Assembly: GCF_013337765.1 (NCBI RefSeq)
Contig: NZ_VBSB01000014.1
Location: forward strand, 1-64,000
From: Mycolicibacterium sphagni
Lineage (GTDB): Bacteria > Actinomycetota > Actinomycetes > Mycobacteriales > Mycobacteriaceae
Length of the DNA stretch: 64,000 bases
Reading direction: 5' to 3'
Below are positions 8,572 to 16,798 of the stretch, piece by piece. The translations under genes and the position numbers were made by a program. The notes under the pieces are model-generated. The model did not search any database. It saw nothing but the letters and a program-made list of their open reading frames with translations, and had not been told where the DNA came from. Within the stretch, counting starts at the first letter, position 1. The number at the start of each line of letters is the position of its first letter.

Positions 8572-10958
8572 CAGGCGACCTTCGAGATGATGTCGGCGCT
8601 GTCCACCTTGGCGTCAGCGAAGAACTTCGTAAACGCTTGGCGGATAGTGTTTTTCCGCTCCACTCCGAATGCGATGAATTCGTCAGCGACTTGCTGCGAG
8701 GTGGGTGCCTTGCCGTGTTTGGCCGCGGCGCGCTTCTCGAACACGGGCCGCCAGTGTGACGTCGAGCCGCTCGCGGCCCCGGCCTTGGCCGACGGTGCAA
8801 GCATGGTGGAGAACTCACTGTCGGGAATCGATTCGATCGACTTGATCACCGGCAGCGCCGCCGCGGGCCGAACCTTCACCCCCGGCGCGAGCTTGCCGTT
8901 CTTCGACGCCTCGTACAGCGTGTTCCACACCGGAGGGTGCGCCCCGTACGAGGAGTTCGGGTGAAAGTCCGGGGCGAGCTTGTCCTGGCCCCAGAACTTG
9001 AACGCCTGACCGTGATCGCATGGCACCACACCGCCGCTGGGGGTGCGCAACAGGTTGTCGTGCTTGGCGTCGTGGTCGCCGACCAGCCAGGCCGCGGCGT
9101 GATACCGCACGATCGCGTCCACGTCGCCTTGGCTCCACTGACCCGGATTCGACGGGAACGTCGTCGCCCCCTTCATCAGAGGTTGCACGGTGCCGTTCTG
9201 GCCGTTGTAGGGCCGCGCGTACACGGGCACGGTCGGGATGCCCGCGCGATGCAGAATGCCGTTAGCACCCGACTCCGACAACGCCCGGTAGGGATCCTTG
9301 GTGGGCTTGAACATCCACAGCGACCCGTCCGGTGCGGTCACCGCTTCCTTGGTGTGCGCACCACCGAGGTGCATCGCCGGCCCCTTGGAGAACTGCCAGG
9401 CGTCCACATCGGCTGCGGGCGGTCGCGGCGGCGCATCCGCCAACGACGCCGTCTGATGCTTGAGTGCCTCGACCATCTGCTGCTGCTTGCGGAACCACTT
9501 CCCGGATCCAGCCGTCGGCGACAACGGCGTCACCGAGCCCGGCGCCGGCGAGGCCGCGCCCGCCGGCGCCGCAGGTGAGCTCGTGCTGATCGGGGCCGCC
9601 GCCGCCGGCGGCACTACCGAGGGGGTCTTCTTCTGGGCCTTCTTGGCGGCAATGTTGGCCGCGATCGTGTCGGCTTGCACCGAGGGGTGCCACTGTCCGA
9701 TCAGCCAGTTCTGCAGCTCAGCGCGCGATGCGCCCTTGGTGTCTTTGAGCCCTTCCATCGTGGCGGCCGCGCGCAGCTGGTCCATCGACAGCGACTTCGC
9801 GCCATGCCGCAGCCCCTGCGCGAAGGTATCCGCGGGGATCGTCGTCCCGATCTTCGAGCCCGGAGTGTAGGGATGGTTGACGCAGTTCCAACTCTTCGCG
9901 TCCTGTTGGACCGACACGATCGACTGGGCCGCGTTGTTATAGGCGATCACGTCGGCAGCGGACTTGAATGGCAGCGGTTTCTTCGTGAAGGACCCGCCTC
10001 CGCACAGTCCGGAGAGTTTGGCCTGGGCAGCGTTCTTCTCGGCGACCTTGGCGGCCCGCTCGCTGATCAGCTGCTGCAGTGCGGCCTTCTCCTCACCCGG
10101 GGTGCTCTCGCGCATCAGCTTGAGTGCCTCCGAGCGCGACAACAGGTCGGCGTTCCCGGGCAGCTTGCCGTCCTCGATGGCGGAGTTGACGACCTGGTTT
10201 CCGGCGTAACCCTTCTCGACCCGGGCGTCGACGAGCTCCTTCGCCTGAGCCTGTGACGCCGCCAGGGCATCACCGAGTTCCGGGCAGTGAGCGGTGGCCA
10301 GCTTGTTCTCGGCGTCGATGAGCGCTTGAAGGTCCTCAGGCGAGGTTGAGTTGCCGTGGCTGTCGGCGGCGGCGAGGAACGCCGACTGTGTTTCGAGCAC
10401 TTCGGCCGGTGTGGCCTTCCAATGTCCCTCGGGTAGCTCCGCCACCGGAGGGGGCACGATCTGGCCGGCGGCGACGGCAGCGTTGTACCGCTCCATCGAC
10501 TTCGCGGCGATCTTGGCCTTGTAGTCCGCGTCGGTAGGGTAGGAGGGGTCCAGCCAGCCCGAAAGCGCCTTGTGCGACACCATCTCTGGGTGCGGGAACC
10601 CCGCCGCTGCGGCCATCTCGTCGAGCTCGTCCTTGGACTTCCCGTCCAGCCAGTTCTTGCTCGCGGCGTGGATGGCCTTGTTGGATTCGTCAGCCAACTG
10701 GGGGATCTGCTGCTCGGCCGGCTGGTTGTTGGCGGCCTCCAACTCCGCCTGCGCCGCGGCGACGGCGTTGCTCATCTCCCCGAAGCCGGCGGCGCCGGTG
10801 ATCGGCCCGATCGCGTCGTCGCTGGGGTAGTGGTCGAAAAGCTGCTGGTCGCTGGCCGTGACCGGTTCGATTGCGGTCGCCGGCTGGGTGCTGGGCGCGT
10901 CATCGTCGGCGGGTGCGACGGTGAACGACTCGTGGTCCTTACTCTTCCCGGATCCCAT
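8571..10958 (-). CDS. Large protein with kinase-like C-terminal domain
   Basis: 795 residues. It opens with MGSGKSKDHESFTVAP, matching the ART-like neighbour. A long Ala-rich helical middle is followed, after a Pro/Ser linker near 480, by a kinase-like domain: LWMFKPT (candidate ATP-binding Lys), ANGILHRAGIPTVPVY, the catalytic-loop-like GDHDAKHDNLL near 628 and PCDHGQAFKF near 648, which fits a metal-binding Asp. The layout recalls HipA or PI3/4-kinase-like families. Substrate is unknown. It is the second gene of an operon driven by a leaderless promoter and is two bases from its upstream partner. Confidence 0.6.
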   Translation of the reverse strand: MGSGKSKDHESFTVAPADDDAPSTQPATAIEPVTASDQQLFDHYPSDDAIGPITGAAGFGEMSNAVAAAQAELEAANNQPAEQQIPQLADESNKAIHAASKNWLDGKSKDELDEMAAAAGFPHPEMVSHKALSGWLDPSYPTDADYKAKIAAKSMERYNAAVAAGQIVPPPVAELPEGHWKATPAEVLETQSAFLAAADSHGNSTSPEDLQALIDAENKLATAHCPELGDALAASQAQAKELVDARVEKGYAGNQVVNSAIEDGKLPGNADLLSRSEALKLMRESTPGEEKAALQQLISERAAKVAEKNAAQAKLSGLCGGGSFTKKPLPFKSAADVIAYNNAAQSIVSVQQDAKSWNCVNHPYTPGSKIGTTIPADTFAQGLRHGAKSLSMDQLRAAATMEGLKDTKGASRAELQNWLIGQWHPSVQADTIAANIAAKKAQKKTPSVVPPAAAAPISTSSPAAPAGAASPAPGSVTPLSPTAGSGKWFRKQQQMVEALKHQTASLADAPPRPPAADVDAWQFSKGPAMHLGGAHTKEAVTAPDGSLWMFKPTKDPYRALSESGANGILHRAGIPTVPVYARPYNGQNGTVQPLMKGATTFPSNPGQWSQGDVDAIVRYHAAAWLVGDHDAKHDNLLRTPSGGVVPCDHGQAFKFWGQDKLAPDFHPNSSYGAHPPVWNTLYEASKNGKLAPGVKVRPAAALPVIKSIESIPDSEFSTMLAPSAKAGAASGSTSHWRPVFEKRAAAKHGKAPTSQQVADEFIAFGVERKNTIRQAFTKFFADAKVDSADIISKVA

Positions 10959-10960
10959 TG

Positions 10961-11284
10961 TCAGGCTCCCGCCACGAGCAGTTCGTCGAGGGTGTCGCGC
11001 ACGGCCTGTTCGGCGTCGGGCCCGGCACCGTCGAGGTCGAGCACCTCGACCGCACTTACCGAGTAGCTCATGGTCGGCTCGTCAAAGAACCGCTGCAACC
11101 AGCGTTCCCGCTCGGCGGGGTCGAGGTCGTCGATCACGGTGTAGCGCAACTCGCGCGCCGGTTCGCTGAGGGGAACCCAGTCCCACCACGTCCAGCCCTG
11201 GCTCCAGCCCACCGCGGCGACTGGGCGCGTTGACCACCCCGTGGACGGGTCGTAGACGCTGACAACAGCGACTCGCATGCTCAT
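10961..11284 (-). CDS. Hypothetical protein (107 aa), first gene of the kinase/ART operon
   Basis: The ATG lies six bases after the TATACCT of promoter-like copy 2, so the mRNA is probably leaderless. The protein is acidic, Trp-rich early (WSQGWTWWDWVPL) and ends in helices. No family recognised. Gene order and spacing suggest it works with the two large proteins downstream, for example as a chaperone or partner; that is inference. Confidence 0.7.
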   Translation of the reverse strand: MSMRVAVVSVYDPSTGWSTRPVAAVGWSQGWTWWDWVPLSEPARELRYTVIDDLDPAERERWLQRFFDEPTMSYSVSAVEVLDLDGAGPDAEQAVRDTLDELLVAGA

Positions 11285-11290
11285 GCCCGG

Positions 11291-11323
11291 AGGTATATGC
11301 CGGCCCGCAGGCCAATCCGGTCA
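11291..11323 (-). promoter_or_regulatory. TGACCGG/CATATACCT promoter-like element, copy 2
   Basis: TGACCGG and TATACCT are 26 bases apart, start to start, and six bases separate the element from the ATG of the 107-residue gene. Divergent from copy 3, so one intergenic region drives two operons. Confidence 0.75.
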
Positions 11324-11410
11324 CTGCGGGCCGGATCTCCCCGAACACCGCGGACGCGCAACAAAGACGGCCGGTGGGACCGGCACAAAAGGCAGAGCAC
11401 CCCGTCTGCG

Positions 11411-11444
11411 TGACCGGAATCGGGATCCCCCCGGGCATATACCT
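11411..11444 (+). promoter_or_regulatory. TGACCGG/CATATACCT promoter-like element, copy 3
   Basis: TGACCGGAAT with TATACCT starting 27 bases later (one more than in the other copies). The ATG of the nuclease-like gene follows after six bases, implying a leaderless transcript. Confidence 0.75.
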
Positions 11445-11450
11445 CCGGGC

Positions 11451-11894
11451 ATGAACATCCTCGGATCGGAATCTATCGGTGGCGTCCAGGCCGCCAGCAC
11501 TGATACCGACGTGCCATCGGGCCCGCGGGCTGCCGCCCTCCAGGTCGCCCAACACCTAGAAGCCCATGTCTTCCAGTGGACCAACGAGCGCGAGCTCCAG
11601 CACGGCATCGGCGATGCGCTAACACCGCGATTCGACGTCCAGGCCGAAGTGGTGTTGTCCCGCCACGACCGACCCGACTTCGTGGTCACCGTGCCCCCCT
11701 ACCGCGTGGCGATCGAAGTCAAGGTCGCCGGCGCCAGGACCGCGATACTGCGTCAACTCAGTCGCTACGCCGCCCACGCCGGCGTCGACGCCCTGGTGCT
11801 CGCCGCCGGCCTCCGAACCCTACTGCCAGGCATCCCCACCGAGATCCACGGCAAACCCGTCCTCGTAGCGCACACCAGGGCACCGCTGCGATGA
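11451..11894 (+). CDS. PD-(D/E)XK nuclease-like protein
   Basis: 147 residues from a leaderless ATG. The catalytic pattern is visible as RPDF (Asp 76) followed by AIEVKV (Glu 89, Lys 91), with an upstream helix containing ERELQHGI that may supply another acidic residue. This fits small VRR-NUC or Holliday-resolvase-like PD-(D/E)XK nucleases. Its stop codon overlaps the ATG of an SNF2-type helicase, so the two are coupled and may act on DNA together, in replication, recombination or defence. Confidence 0.7.
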   Translation: MNILGSESIGGVQAASTDTDVPSGPRAAALQVAQHLEAHVFQWTNERELQHGIGDALTPRFDVQAEVVLSRHDRPDFVVTVPPYRVAIEVKVAGARTAILRQLSRYAAHAGVDALVLAAGLRTLLPGIPTEIHGKPVLVAHTRAPLR

Positions 11895-13636
11895 GGCGCA
11901 TCGCCGGGACCATCGCCCGCCACGGTCAGTGGTGGCAGATCACTGCCGACCCCGACATCATGATCCGTGTCAAACGCGCCATCCCCGGCGTGAAGACCAG
12001 TCGCGCAGCCGCTCTCCTGGTCTCCGACACCGAAGCCAACGGCACCGAGCTCGAATGGCTCTTGGACCGCTGGACATTCGACATCACCCCCTCCGACCGC
12101 GCGTACCTGGGCCAGCGAGCCGACGCGGACCGCGCCCGAGAAGTCCTGGTGCAAGGAATCATCACCGGCACCGACACCGTCACCCGAGGGTCGCAGTGGC
12201 TGACCTCCAAGCTCCCGCTGCGCGACTACCAACAGGTCGCCGTCGACATGATCCGAGCCACCGGCTCCACCTTGATCGTCGACGAACTCGGCCTGGGTAA
12301 GACCCTGGTCGGTCTGGCGCTCCTCGAAGACCCCGACGCCCGACCGGGTCTCGCGGTCACCCTGACCGGATGGCTGGGCCAACAATGGCTCCAGGAACTC
12401 CGCAAGTTCTACCCCGAATTGCGCGGCGTCGAGATCAAGACCACCAAGGCCGAAGAGGAATTCCCGCGGCTCTGGAAGGACGAGAAATTCGGCTACGACC
12501 TCGTCGTCATCAACTACGCCAAACTAGCGAGCTGGCGCCACCACCTGGCCGGCACCGTGCGGACCGTGATCTTCGACGAGGCGCAAGAACTGCGCCGCCC
12601 GGAGAGCCTAAAGTATGAAGCCGCAGCACATATCGCCTCACGCAGCCGTGTCGTCACTGGACTGACCGCAACGCCGATCTTCAATTACGGCGGGGAAATG
12701 TATTCCCTCATGGACGGTATCCGCCAGGGCTGCCTGGGCGACCGTGAAGAGTTCATGCGCGAATGGGCCGGATTCGGGTCGCTCTCTGCAGACAACAACG
12801 GCAAGGTCCGGATCGAAAACCCCGAAGCACTACGAACCCACCTTGCCGCCCGAGGCCTCTTTCTGCGACGTACCCGCGAGGACGTCGGAATCAGCCTTCC
12901 CGCAATCGAAACCGTCGAGCAGTACGTCCCGTCAGATCCCGACACACTCAACAAGCTCTCCGGCGATGCGATCGAAATGGCCAGACTGCTGCTGTCCCAG
13001 GACTCCACGAACACCCAGAAATGGCAGTCTGCCCGCGAACTGGACTGGCGGATGCGCCACGACACCGGCGTTGCCAAAGCTCCCTTCGTCGCGGACTTCG
13101 TCAAACTCCTGCTGTCCAGCGAAGAAAAGATCGTCCTGTTCGGATGGCACCGCGCCGTCTACGACATCTGGATGGAGCGGCTCGCCGAATTCAACCCCGC
13201 GATGTACACCGGCTCGGAATCCTCGGCAGCAAAGGCGTTGTCCATCAAACGATTCCTCCACGGCGACGCCCGCATTCTGATCATGTCGCTGCGATCCGGG
13301 GCGGGGATCGACGGGCTACAGAACGCGGCCTCCACCCTCGTCTTCGGCGAGTTGGATTGGTCACCGGGCGTACATCGTCAAGCAATCGGCCGACTGGGAC
13401 GGCCCGGTCAAACCCGACCGGTCCTGGCCTACTTCTGCACCACCGACGACGGCGCCGACCCCGTCATGCTCGACACCCTCAACATCAAGTCCATGGAAGC
13501 CGACCGGCTCATCGAACCCGAACAACCCAAGCTGCAGGTGGTGAGCGAAGAAGGGGTTCGGCCCGACCGGATCAAACTCCTGGCCGAATCCGTGCTCGAG
13601 CGCGCCGGCTCGCTACCTCAACGACGCACGGCATGA
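11891..13636 (+). CDS. SNF2-family DNA helicase/translocase
   Basis: 581 residues. After a short N-terminal domain come the SF2 motifs: LRDYQQVAV (Q-like), DELGLGKT near 132-139 (Walker A), FDEAQELRRP near 228 (motif II, DEAQ), TGLTATP (motif III), LRSGAGIDGLQ (V) and QAIGRLGRPGQ (VI). These are typical of the SNF2 group, which translocates on double-stranded DNA. The gene overlaps the nuclease-like gene by four bases and overlaps the next gene the same way. Similar nuclease plus SNF2 pairs occur in actinophages, so a replication or repair role is as likely as defence. Confidence 0.88.
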   Translation: MRRIAGTIARHGQWWQITADPDIMIRVKRAIPGVKTSRAAALLVSDTEANGTELEWLLDRWTFDITPSDRAYLGQRADADRAREVLVQGIITGTDTVTRGSQWLTSKLPLRDYQQVAVDMIRATGSTLIVDELGLGKTLVGLALLEDPDARPGLAVTLTGWLGQQWLQELRKFYPELRGVEIKTTKAEEEFPRLWKDEKFGYDLVVINYAKLASWRHHLAGTVRTVIFDEAQELRRPESLKYEAAAHIASRSRVVTGLTATPIFNYGGEMYSLMDGIRQGCLGDREEFMREWAGFGSLSADNNGKVRIENPEALRTHLAARGLFLRRTREDVGISLPAIETVEQYVPSDPDTLNKLSGDAIEMARLLLSQDSTNTQKWQSARELDWRMRHDTGVAKAPFVADFVKLLLSSEEKIVLFGWHRAVYDIWMERLAEFNPAMYTGSESSAAKALSIKRFLHGDARILIMSLRSGAGIDGLQNAASTLVFGELDWSPGVHRQAIGRLGRPGQTRPVLAYFCTTDDGADPVMLDTLNIKSMEADRLIEPEQPKLQVVSEEGVRPDRIKLLAESVLERAGSLPQRRTA

Positions 13637-13995
13637 CCGCGCATTCTCGAACAAGAGAGGATCACCGCGTGTGGAATCCCTACAACTCCGGGGCAACGGT
13701 CGGCGATCAGGGCTCCGAACACGGCGTGATCCTCCTCGACGACGAGCACACCGACGGCGCGCGCATCACTCTCGAACGTGATTGCCGGCCAACCATTCCG
13801 TTCGCGATCACCTGTGGCATCTACGGGCTGTTGGTGCACACCCGGTTCTTCGGCGAAGAGATCGAGGCGCGCACGCAATTCGACCAGATGAAGAATGATC
13901 TCGCCGTGCTCGTTGAACAGCTGCCGGACTGCGGGGCCGGGGTTCCCGAGGACACCATTGAGGCCCTGGACGAGTTCGTCCACCGGTATCCGTAA
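13633..13995 (+). CDS. Hypothetical protein coupled to the SNF2 helicase
   Basis: The ATG overlaps the helicase stop (ATGA), giving 120 residues; a GTG at 13669 behind AGAGAGG would give 108 and may be the true start. The protein has a beta-rich first half (GVILLDDEHTDGARITLE) and a helical end (QFDQMKNDLAVLVEQL). No catalytic motif is seen. Coupling suggests it belongs to the nuclease/helicase unit. Confidence 0.7.
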   Translation: MTAHSRTREDHRVWNPYNSGATVGDQGSEHGVILLDDEHTDGARITLERDCRPTIPFAITCGIYGLLVHTRFFGEEIEARTQFDQMKNDLAVLVEQLPDCGAGVPEDTIEALDEFVHRYP

Positions 13996-14082
13996 GCCGA
14001 GTCAACTCCGTGCGCTGCACCGTGAAGTGAGCAGATCTTGGGATGAGCCTCTACCACTGGGGCTTCCGGGACGACGCTGTCG

Positions 14083-14241
14083 TTAGGACTTGAGGACTCC
14101 GAGGCTCTGCAGCTGCATCACTGCGTAGCTCTGGACATGGCGCTTCACGTCGCCGCGAGTCTCCGCGGCTGTCTGGGTACCGTATTCCTGGGACCATGCC
14201 TCCTCGTCGACGTCAACGGTGAAGCTCACTTTGACCTGCAT
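14083..14241 (-). CDS. Small hypothetical protein (52 aa)
   Basis: Reads MQVKVSFTVDVDEEAWSQEY and continues as a predicted helix to the end. The ATG lies within the last codons of the upstream gene (16-base overlap), so translation is coupled. Small proteins of this beta-then-helix form are common in actinophages and plasmids. Function unknown. Confidence 0.55.
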   Translation of the reverse strand: MQVKVSFTVDVDEEAWSQEYGTQTAAETRGDVKRHVQSYAVMQLQSLGVLKS

Positions 14242-14465
14242 GCGCGGTTCCCGTCCAGATCGAAGGCGTCGAGCACAAATCCGTTGAGGAGCAGAGCTTT
14301 ACGAGGCGCTGCGCCATGCTGGACATCGCGTACGGTGTCGCGTGCGATGTGCGAGCGCGGTCCCTCGATCGTGGTGCGGGCGTGCCAGGCGGCGGCGAAG
14401 TCGCCGGAGATCTCCGATAGTGCTCGCACGGCAACGGACTGCCTCATGCTCATGCCCCGTCTCAC
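14226..14465 (-). CDS. Small hypothetical protein (79 aa)
   Basis: A GTG start overlaps the preceding stop (GTGA); alternative ATG starts lie 12 and 18 bases further in. The protein is mostly helical at first (RALSEISGDFAAAWHART) and then beta-rich (KALLLNGFVLDAFDLDG). No recognised domain. Part of a five-gene coupled run of small genes. Confidence 0.5.
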   Translation of the reverse strand: MRRGMSMRQSVAVRALSEISGDFAAAWHARTTIEGPRSHIARDTVRDVQHGAAPRKALLLNGFVLDAFDLDGNRACRSK

Positions 14466-14638
14466 TCGATGGCGATGTCGTCGTGGCCGGGCAGCAAGAC
14501 GGTGCGGCCATCGCAGAGCGTGATCTCGACGGTTTCTTCGCGGGGGTTGTCGACGCTCACCTGGGTATCGCGGACGGTAGCTCCGTACTCGGGCAGATAG
14601 TCACCGGCCATCACATCGTGAACGAGTTCGATCGCCAT
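14462..14638 (-). CDS. Small acidic hypothetical protein (58 aa)
   Basis: The ATG overlaps the stop of the upstream gene (TGATG) and the stop overlaps the next start. Acidic with beta-strand character (ETVEITLCDGRTVLLPGH). Third member of the coupled run. Function unknown. Confidence 0.55.
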   Translation of the reverse strand: MAIELVHDVMAGDYLPEYGATVRDTQVSVDNPREETVEITLCDGRTVLLPGHDDIAIE

Positions 14639-15045
14639 CAGGGCCCGTGCTTCACGGTGGGCGCTTGGGCGAGGATCTGGCGGCCTGCGTTGGTCAGTTC
14701 GACGGGTGTACGCCAGCCAGGATCGATGGGCTCCGGGTGCGCCGGGATGGTTCTCGTGGCGGTTCCCGTCAGGCCGCGGTAGGTCTGCGTGCGTTCGGGG
14801 ACGATGTGTGTGGAAACGAGGCCGTGGCGGACGGTGATCCAGCCGCGCTCTTCGATTGCTTGCCAGGTGGAGCGCCCCGGTCCCTGGCGGCGGCCGTCGA
14901 TGACGAATGCGCGCATGACCAGGCCGTTGCGTCTCGCGGCGCGGCGGGCCATGTTGGGGTATTCAGCGCCGTATTCGACGTGGCCTTGGGCGACAAGGGC
15001 GAGGGCTTCACGCTGGCGCGGCGTTGGGGTGCGGGTAGTGCTCAT
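14638..15045 (-). CDS. Putative winged-helix-like DNA-binding protein (135 aa)
   Basis: Begins MSTTRTPTPRQREALALVAQ, a likely first helix, and continues with AIEERGWITV and VELTNAGRQILAQ, which resemble the helices and wing of small plasmid or phage winged-helix proteins. DNA binding is inferred from this pattern only. It is coupled to the following small genes. Confidence 0.55.
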   Translation of the reverse strand: MSTTRTPTPRQREALALVAQGHVEYGAEYPNMARRAARRNGLVMRAFVIDGRRQGPGRSTWQAIEERGWITVRHGLVSTHIVPERTQTYRGLTGTATRTIPAHPEPIDPGWRTPVELTNAGRQILAQAPTVKHGP

Positions 15046-15115
15046 GTTGTGCTGGTGCCTTTCGCCTTTCGGGACAGTCGGTGGTGCGCTTCCCTGGTGG
15101 TTCCGGCAGGCGCGT

Positions 15116-15580
15116 TCATCGGTGAGCGTCGATCAGGATGAGCCAGGTGTTCTCGGGCACGGTGGCGATCCATGCCGAGTAGTCGAAACGCCACCGGCGG
15201 ACTTCAGGATCGTCAGGGGCCAAGGCAGCGGGGAAGAAGAGGCGGCCGCTGTCGTGCCAGCTTCCGTCGAGATCGATGTAGCCGGTGGTGGCGGTCAACG
15301 ACGTCGGTTCGATGTCGTGCAGCCGGGCGATGTAGCCGCGGCCCTGGTTGGGCCACTGCCAGGGCGGTGACGCGGTATCGACGTGAGACTGGTGGGTGAG
15401 GATCCAGTGGTTGGCGACCCGTCTCCCACCGGCGATCCAGCCTTCCCACCTGCCACTCGCGGTGACCGCGTCGACCACTTGGTCGACGTCGCCGTAGGGC
15501 TCCAGTGCCCGCCCGACAGCCGCGGGGAGCTCGTTCACGTCGTGGCTTCCGTCGATCGCGACGGTGATGGAGATGTGCAC
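15116..15580 (-). CDS. Hypothetical protein (154 aa)
   Basis: The GTG start has the strong ribosome site AAGGGAGGAG just upstream; longer in-frame starts at 15595 and 15649 would overlap the operator. The protein begins VHISITVAIDGSHDVNELPA and later contains a beta-rich region (GYIDLDGSWHDSGRLFFP). Its promoter carries palindromic operator copy 2. First gene of the coupled small-gene run. Function unknown. Confidence 0.65.
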   Translation of the reverse strand: MHISITVAIDGSHDVNELPAAVGRALEPYGDVDQVVDAVTASGRWEGWIAGGRRVANHWILTHQSHVDTASPPWQWPNQGRGYIARLHDIEPTSLTATTGYIDLDGSWHDSGRLFFPAALAPDDPEVRRWRFDYSAWIATVPENTWLILIDAHR

Positions 15581-15597
15581 ATCTCCTCCCTTCATTC

Positions 15598-15619
15598 TAT
15601 ACGCCCGTTCCGGTGTATT
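15598..15619 (-). promoter_or_regulatory. ATACACC palindromic operator, copy 2
   Basis: Read on the minus strand the half-sites are AATACACC and GGCGTATA with six bases between. The second half runs into TATAGA, a good -10, before the 154-residue gene. Confidence 0.6.
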
Positions 15620-15663
15620 AACTGTGACTCTACCGGCCGGGTCCGACAAGGCCGAGTGTCGGG

Positions 15664-16371
15664 TCAGCCGGTCGTGCAGCTGTGGGCGGCAACGTCACGA
15701 TCGCTGCGGGTGATCGGGAGGTTGTACTTGGCCACAACGCGGAGGTATTTCTCGATGTACGCGCAGACATAGGCTTGGTTCGAGGGGAGCCATTCCTGCA
15801 GTCCTGCATCCGATTTCGCGACGTTGGCCGGGCCTGAGACGGCCAACAGGTTGTCGGTGTCGTTGGCGAACGCCTGGCGCTGCTGCGCCGTCCACGCCCA
15901 CGCGCCCAGGTCCCACACTCTAGCTAGGGCAGCGATGTGATCTATCTCAACGGCCGTGGGATCTGCACTGCTGTAACGGATGTCGGTCCCGGTGTACGGA
16001 TCGTGCAGCAGCCCACCGAGGACCTTGCAGTCTCTGGTATTCGGCTTGAAGGTGACGTCGACCAGCTGAGTCCTCAAAATGCGTTGGCGCGTATCACAAC
16101 CCGAGTGATCGCTCGGATCGTTCCACGCCGGGCCAAAGACGCACCCCTTGCCCTTCTTGCAACTTCGCTGGTAGCCGGGCACCTCGGGCAGCTGGTCGAC
16201 GACCTGCACGGTACCCAGGAGCTCGGCGACGCTGGCGGACGTGACCGCGGGTGCCGGCGGGGCCGCGACGGATATCGCGTGATCGCCGCCGTCCAGCGCT
16301 GTCCATCCCGCCACCAATGCCGCGGCAACACCCATCGCCGCCGTCAGCTGCCGCCTCTTCCAGCGCCTCAT
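15664..16371 (-). CDS. Secreted HNH endonuclease (DUF1524/GmrSD-type)
   Basis: 235 residues. A signal-type N-terminus (basic MRRWKRRQ, then GVAAALVAGWTAL) precedes the mature part. The nuclease core shows VEIDHIAAL, the HNH first motif, then DNLLAVSGPANVAKSD, as in the DUF1524 group of exported actinobacterial nucleases. Cys residues (CKKGKGC, CDTRQR, DCKVL) may form disulphides outside the membrane. The chosen ATG has GGAGAG just upstream and leaves a short leaderless upstream ORF; the longer frame to 16497 would span the promoter. Driven by promoter-like copy 4. Confidence 0.82.
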   Translation of the reverse strand: MRRWKRRQLTAAMGVAAALVAGWTALDGGDHAISVAAPPAPAVTSASVAELLGTVQVVDQLPEVPGYQRSCKKGKGCVFGPAWNDPSDHSGCDTRQRILRTQLVDVTFKPNTRDCKVLGGLLHDPYTGTDIRYSSADPTAVEIDHIAALARVWDLGAWAWTAQQRQAFANDTDNLLAVSGPANVAKSDAGLQEWLPSNQAYVCAYIEKYLRVVAKYNLPITRSDRDVAAHSCTTG

Positions 16372-16400
16372 GAGGTCTCTCCACACCAGCGAGTAGTCAC
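16368..16400 (-). CDS. Possible 10-codon leaderless upstream ORF
   Basis: A GTG lies exactly six bases after TATACCT of promoter-like copy 4, the same spacing as the leaderless ATGs elsewhere. It encodes VTTRWCGETS and its TGA overlaps the ATG of the HNH nuclease gene (ATGA). It could couple or attenuate translation of the nuclease. Confidence 0.4.
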   Translation of the reverse strand: MTTRWCGETS

Positions 16401-16406
16401 GTCGGT

Positions 16407-16439
16407 AGGTATATGCCCGGCGGATCCCGAATCCGGTCG
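16407..16439 (-). promoter_or_regulatory. TGACCGG/CATATACCT promoter-like element, copy 4
   Basis: Variant first box CGACCGG, 26 bases before TATACCT. Upstream of the HNH nuclease gene and its short upstream ORF. Confidence 0.65.
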
Positions 16440-16497
16440 CGTTGCAGGTGTTCTCATTCGTCACCGCCATGTCAGAGCCTTCAGATACGCTCCTCAC

Positions 16498-16519
16498 TAT
16501 ACACCGGTAACGGTGTATA
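16498..16519 (+). promoter_or_regulatory. ATACACC palindromic operator, copy 3
   Basis: The best copy: half-sites TATACACC and GGTGTATA match perfectly around six bases (GGTAAC). The right half forms TATAGA, a likely -10 for the small acidic gene downstream. Confidence 0.65.
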
Positions 16520-16540
16520 GAACTTTAGGGAGGTACTGTC

Positions 16541-16714
16541 GTGACGGCACAACCGGGACACCTGGTCGACGATGACGACGATGACGAGGCCCCCGAGGTC
16601 TGCCGCGACCCACATGACGAGGGCTGTTCGGAGCCTCTCGACGACGGCGAGGGCTATGACGGCTGCTGTGGAACATGCGCCGACCGCCTGGAAGCCGCCG
16701 GACACTGGGCATAG
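16541..16714 (+). CDS. Small acidic Cys-rich protein (57 aa)
   Basis: GTG start preceded by GGGAGG with 7 bases between. The protein has an Asp/Glu stretch (DDDDDDEAPE) and five cysteines, ending CCGTCADRLEAAGHWA. The Cys/His pattern suggests a small zinc-binding fold. Controlled by operator copy 3. Similar small Cys-rich proteins occur in mycobacteriophages. Function unknown. Confidence 0.6.
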   Translation: MTAQPGHLVDDDDDDEAPEVCRDPHDEGCSEPLDDGEGYDGCCGTCADRLEAAGHWA

Positions 16715-16798
16715 ACCACAGGAGGGCACTTCCGATGGGACACAACACTTGTGTACTGCGCATCAGCATGGCGGAAGCTATCTGAGGTGGCCAAGGAG

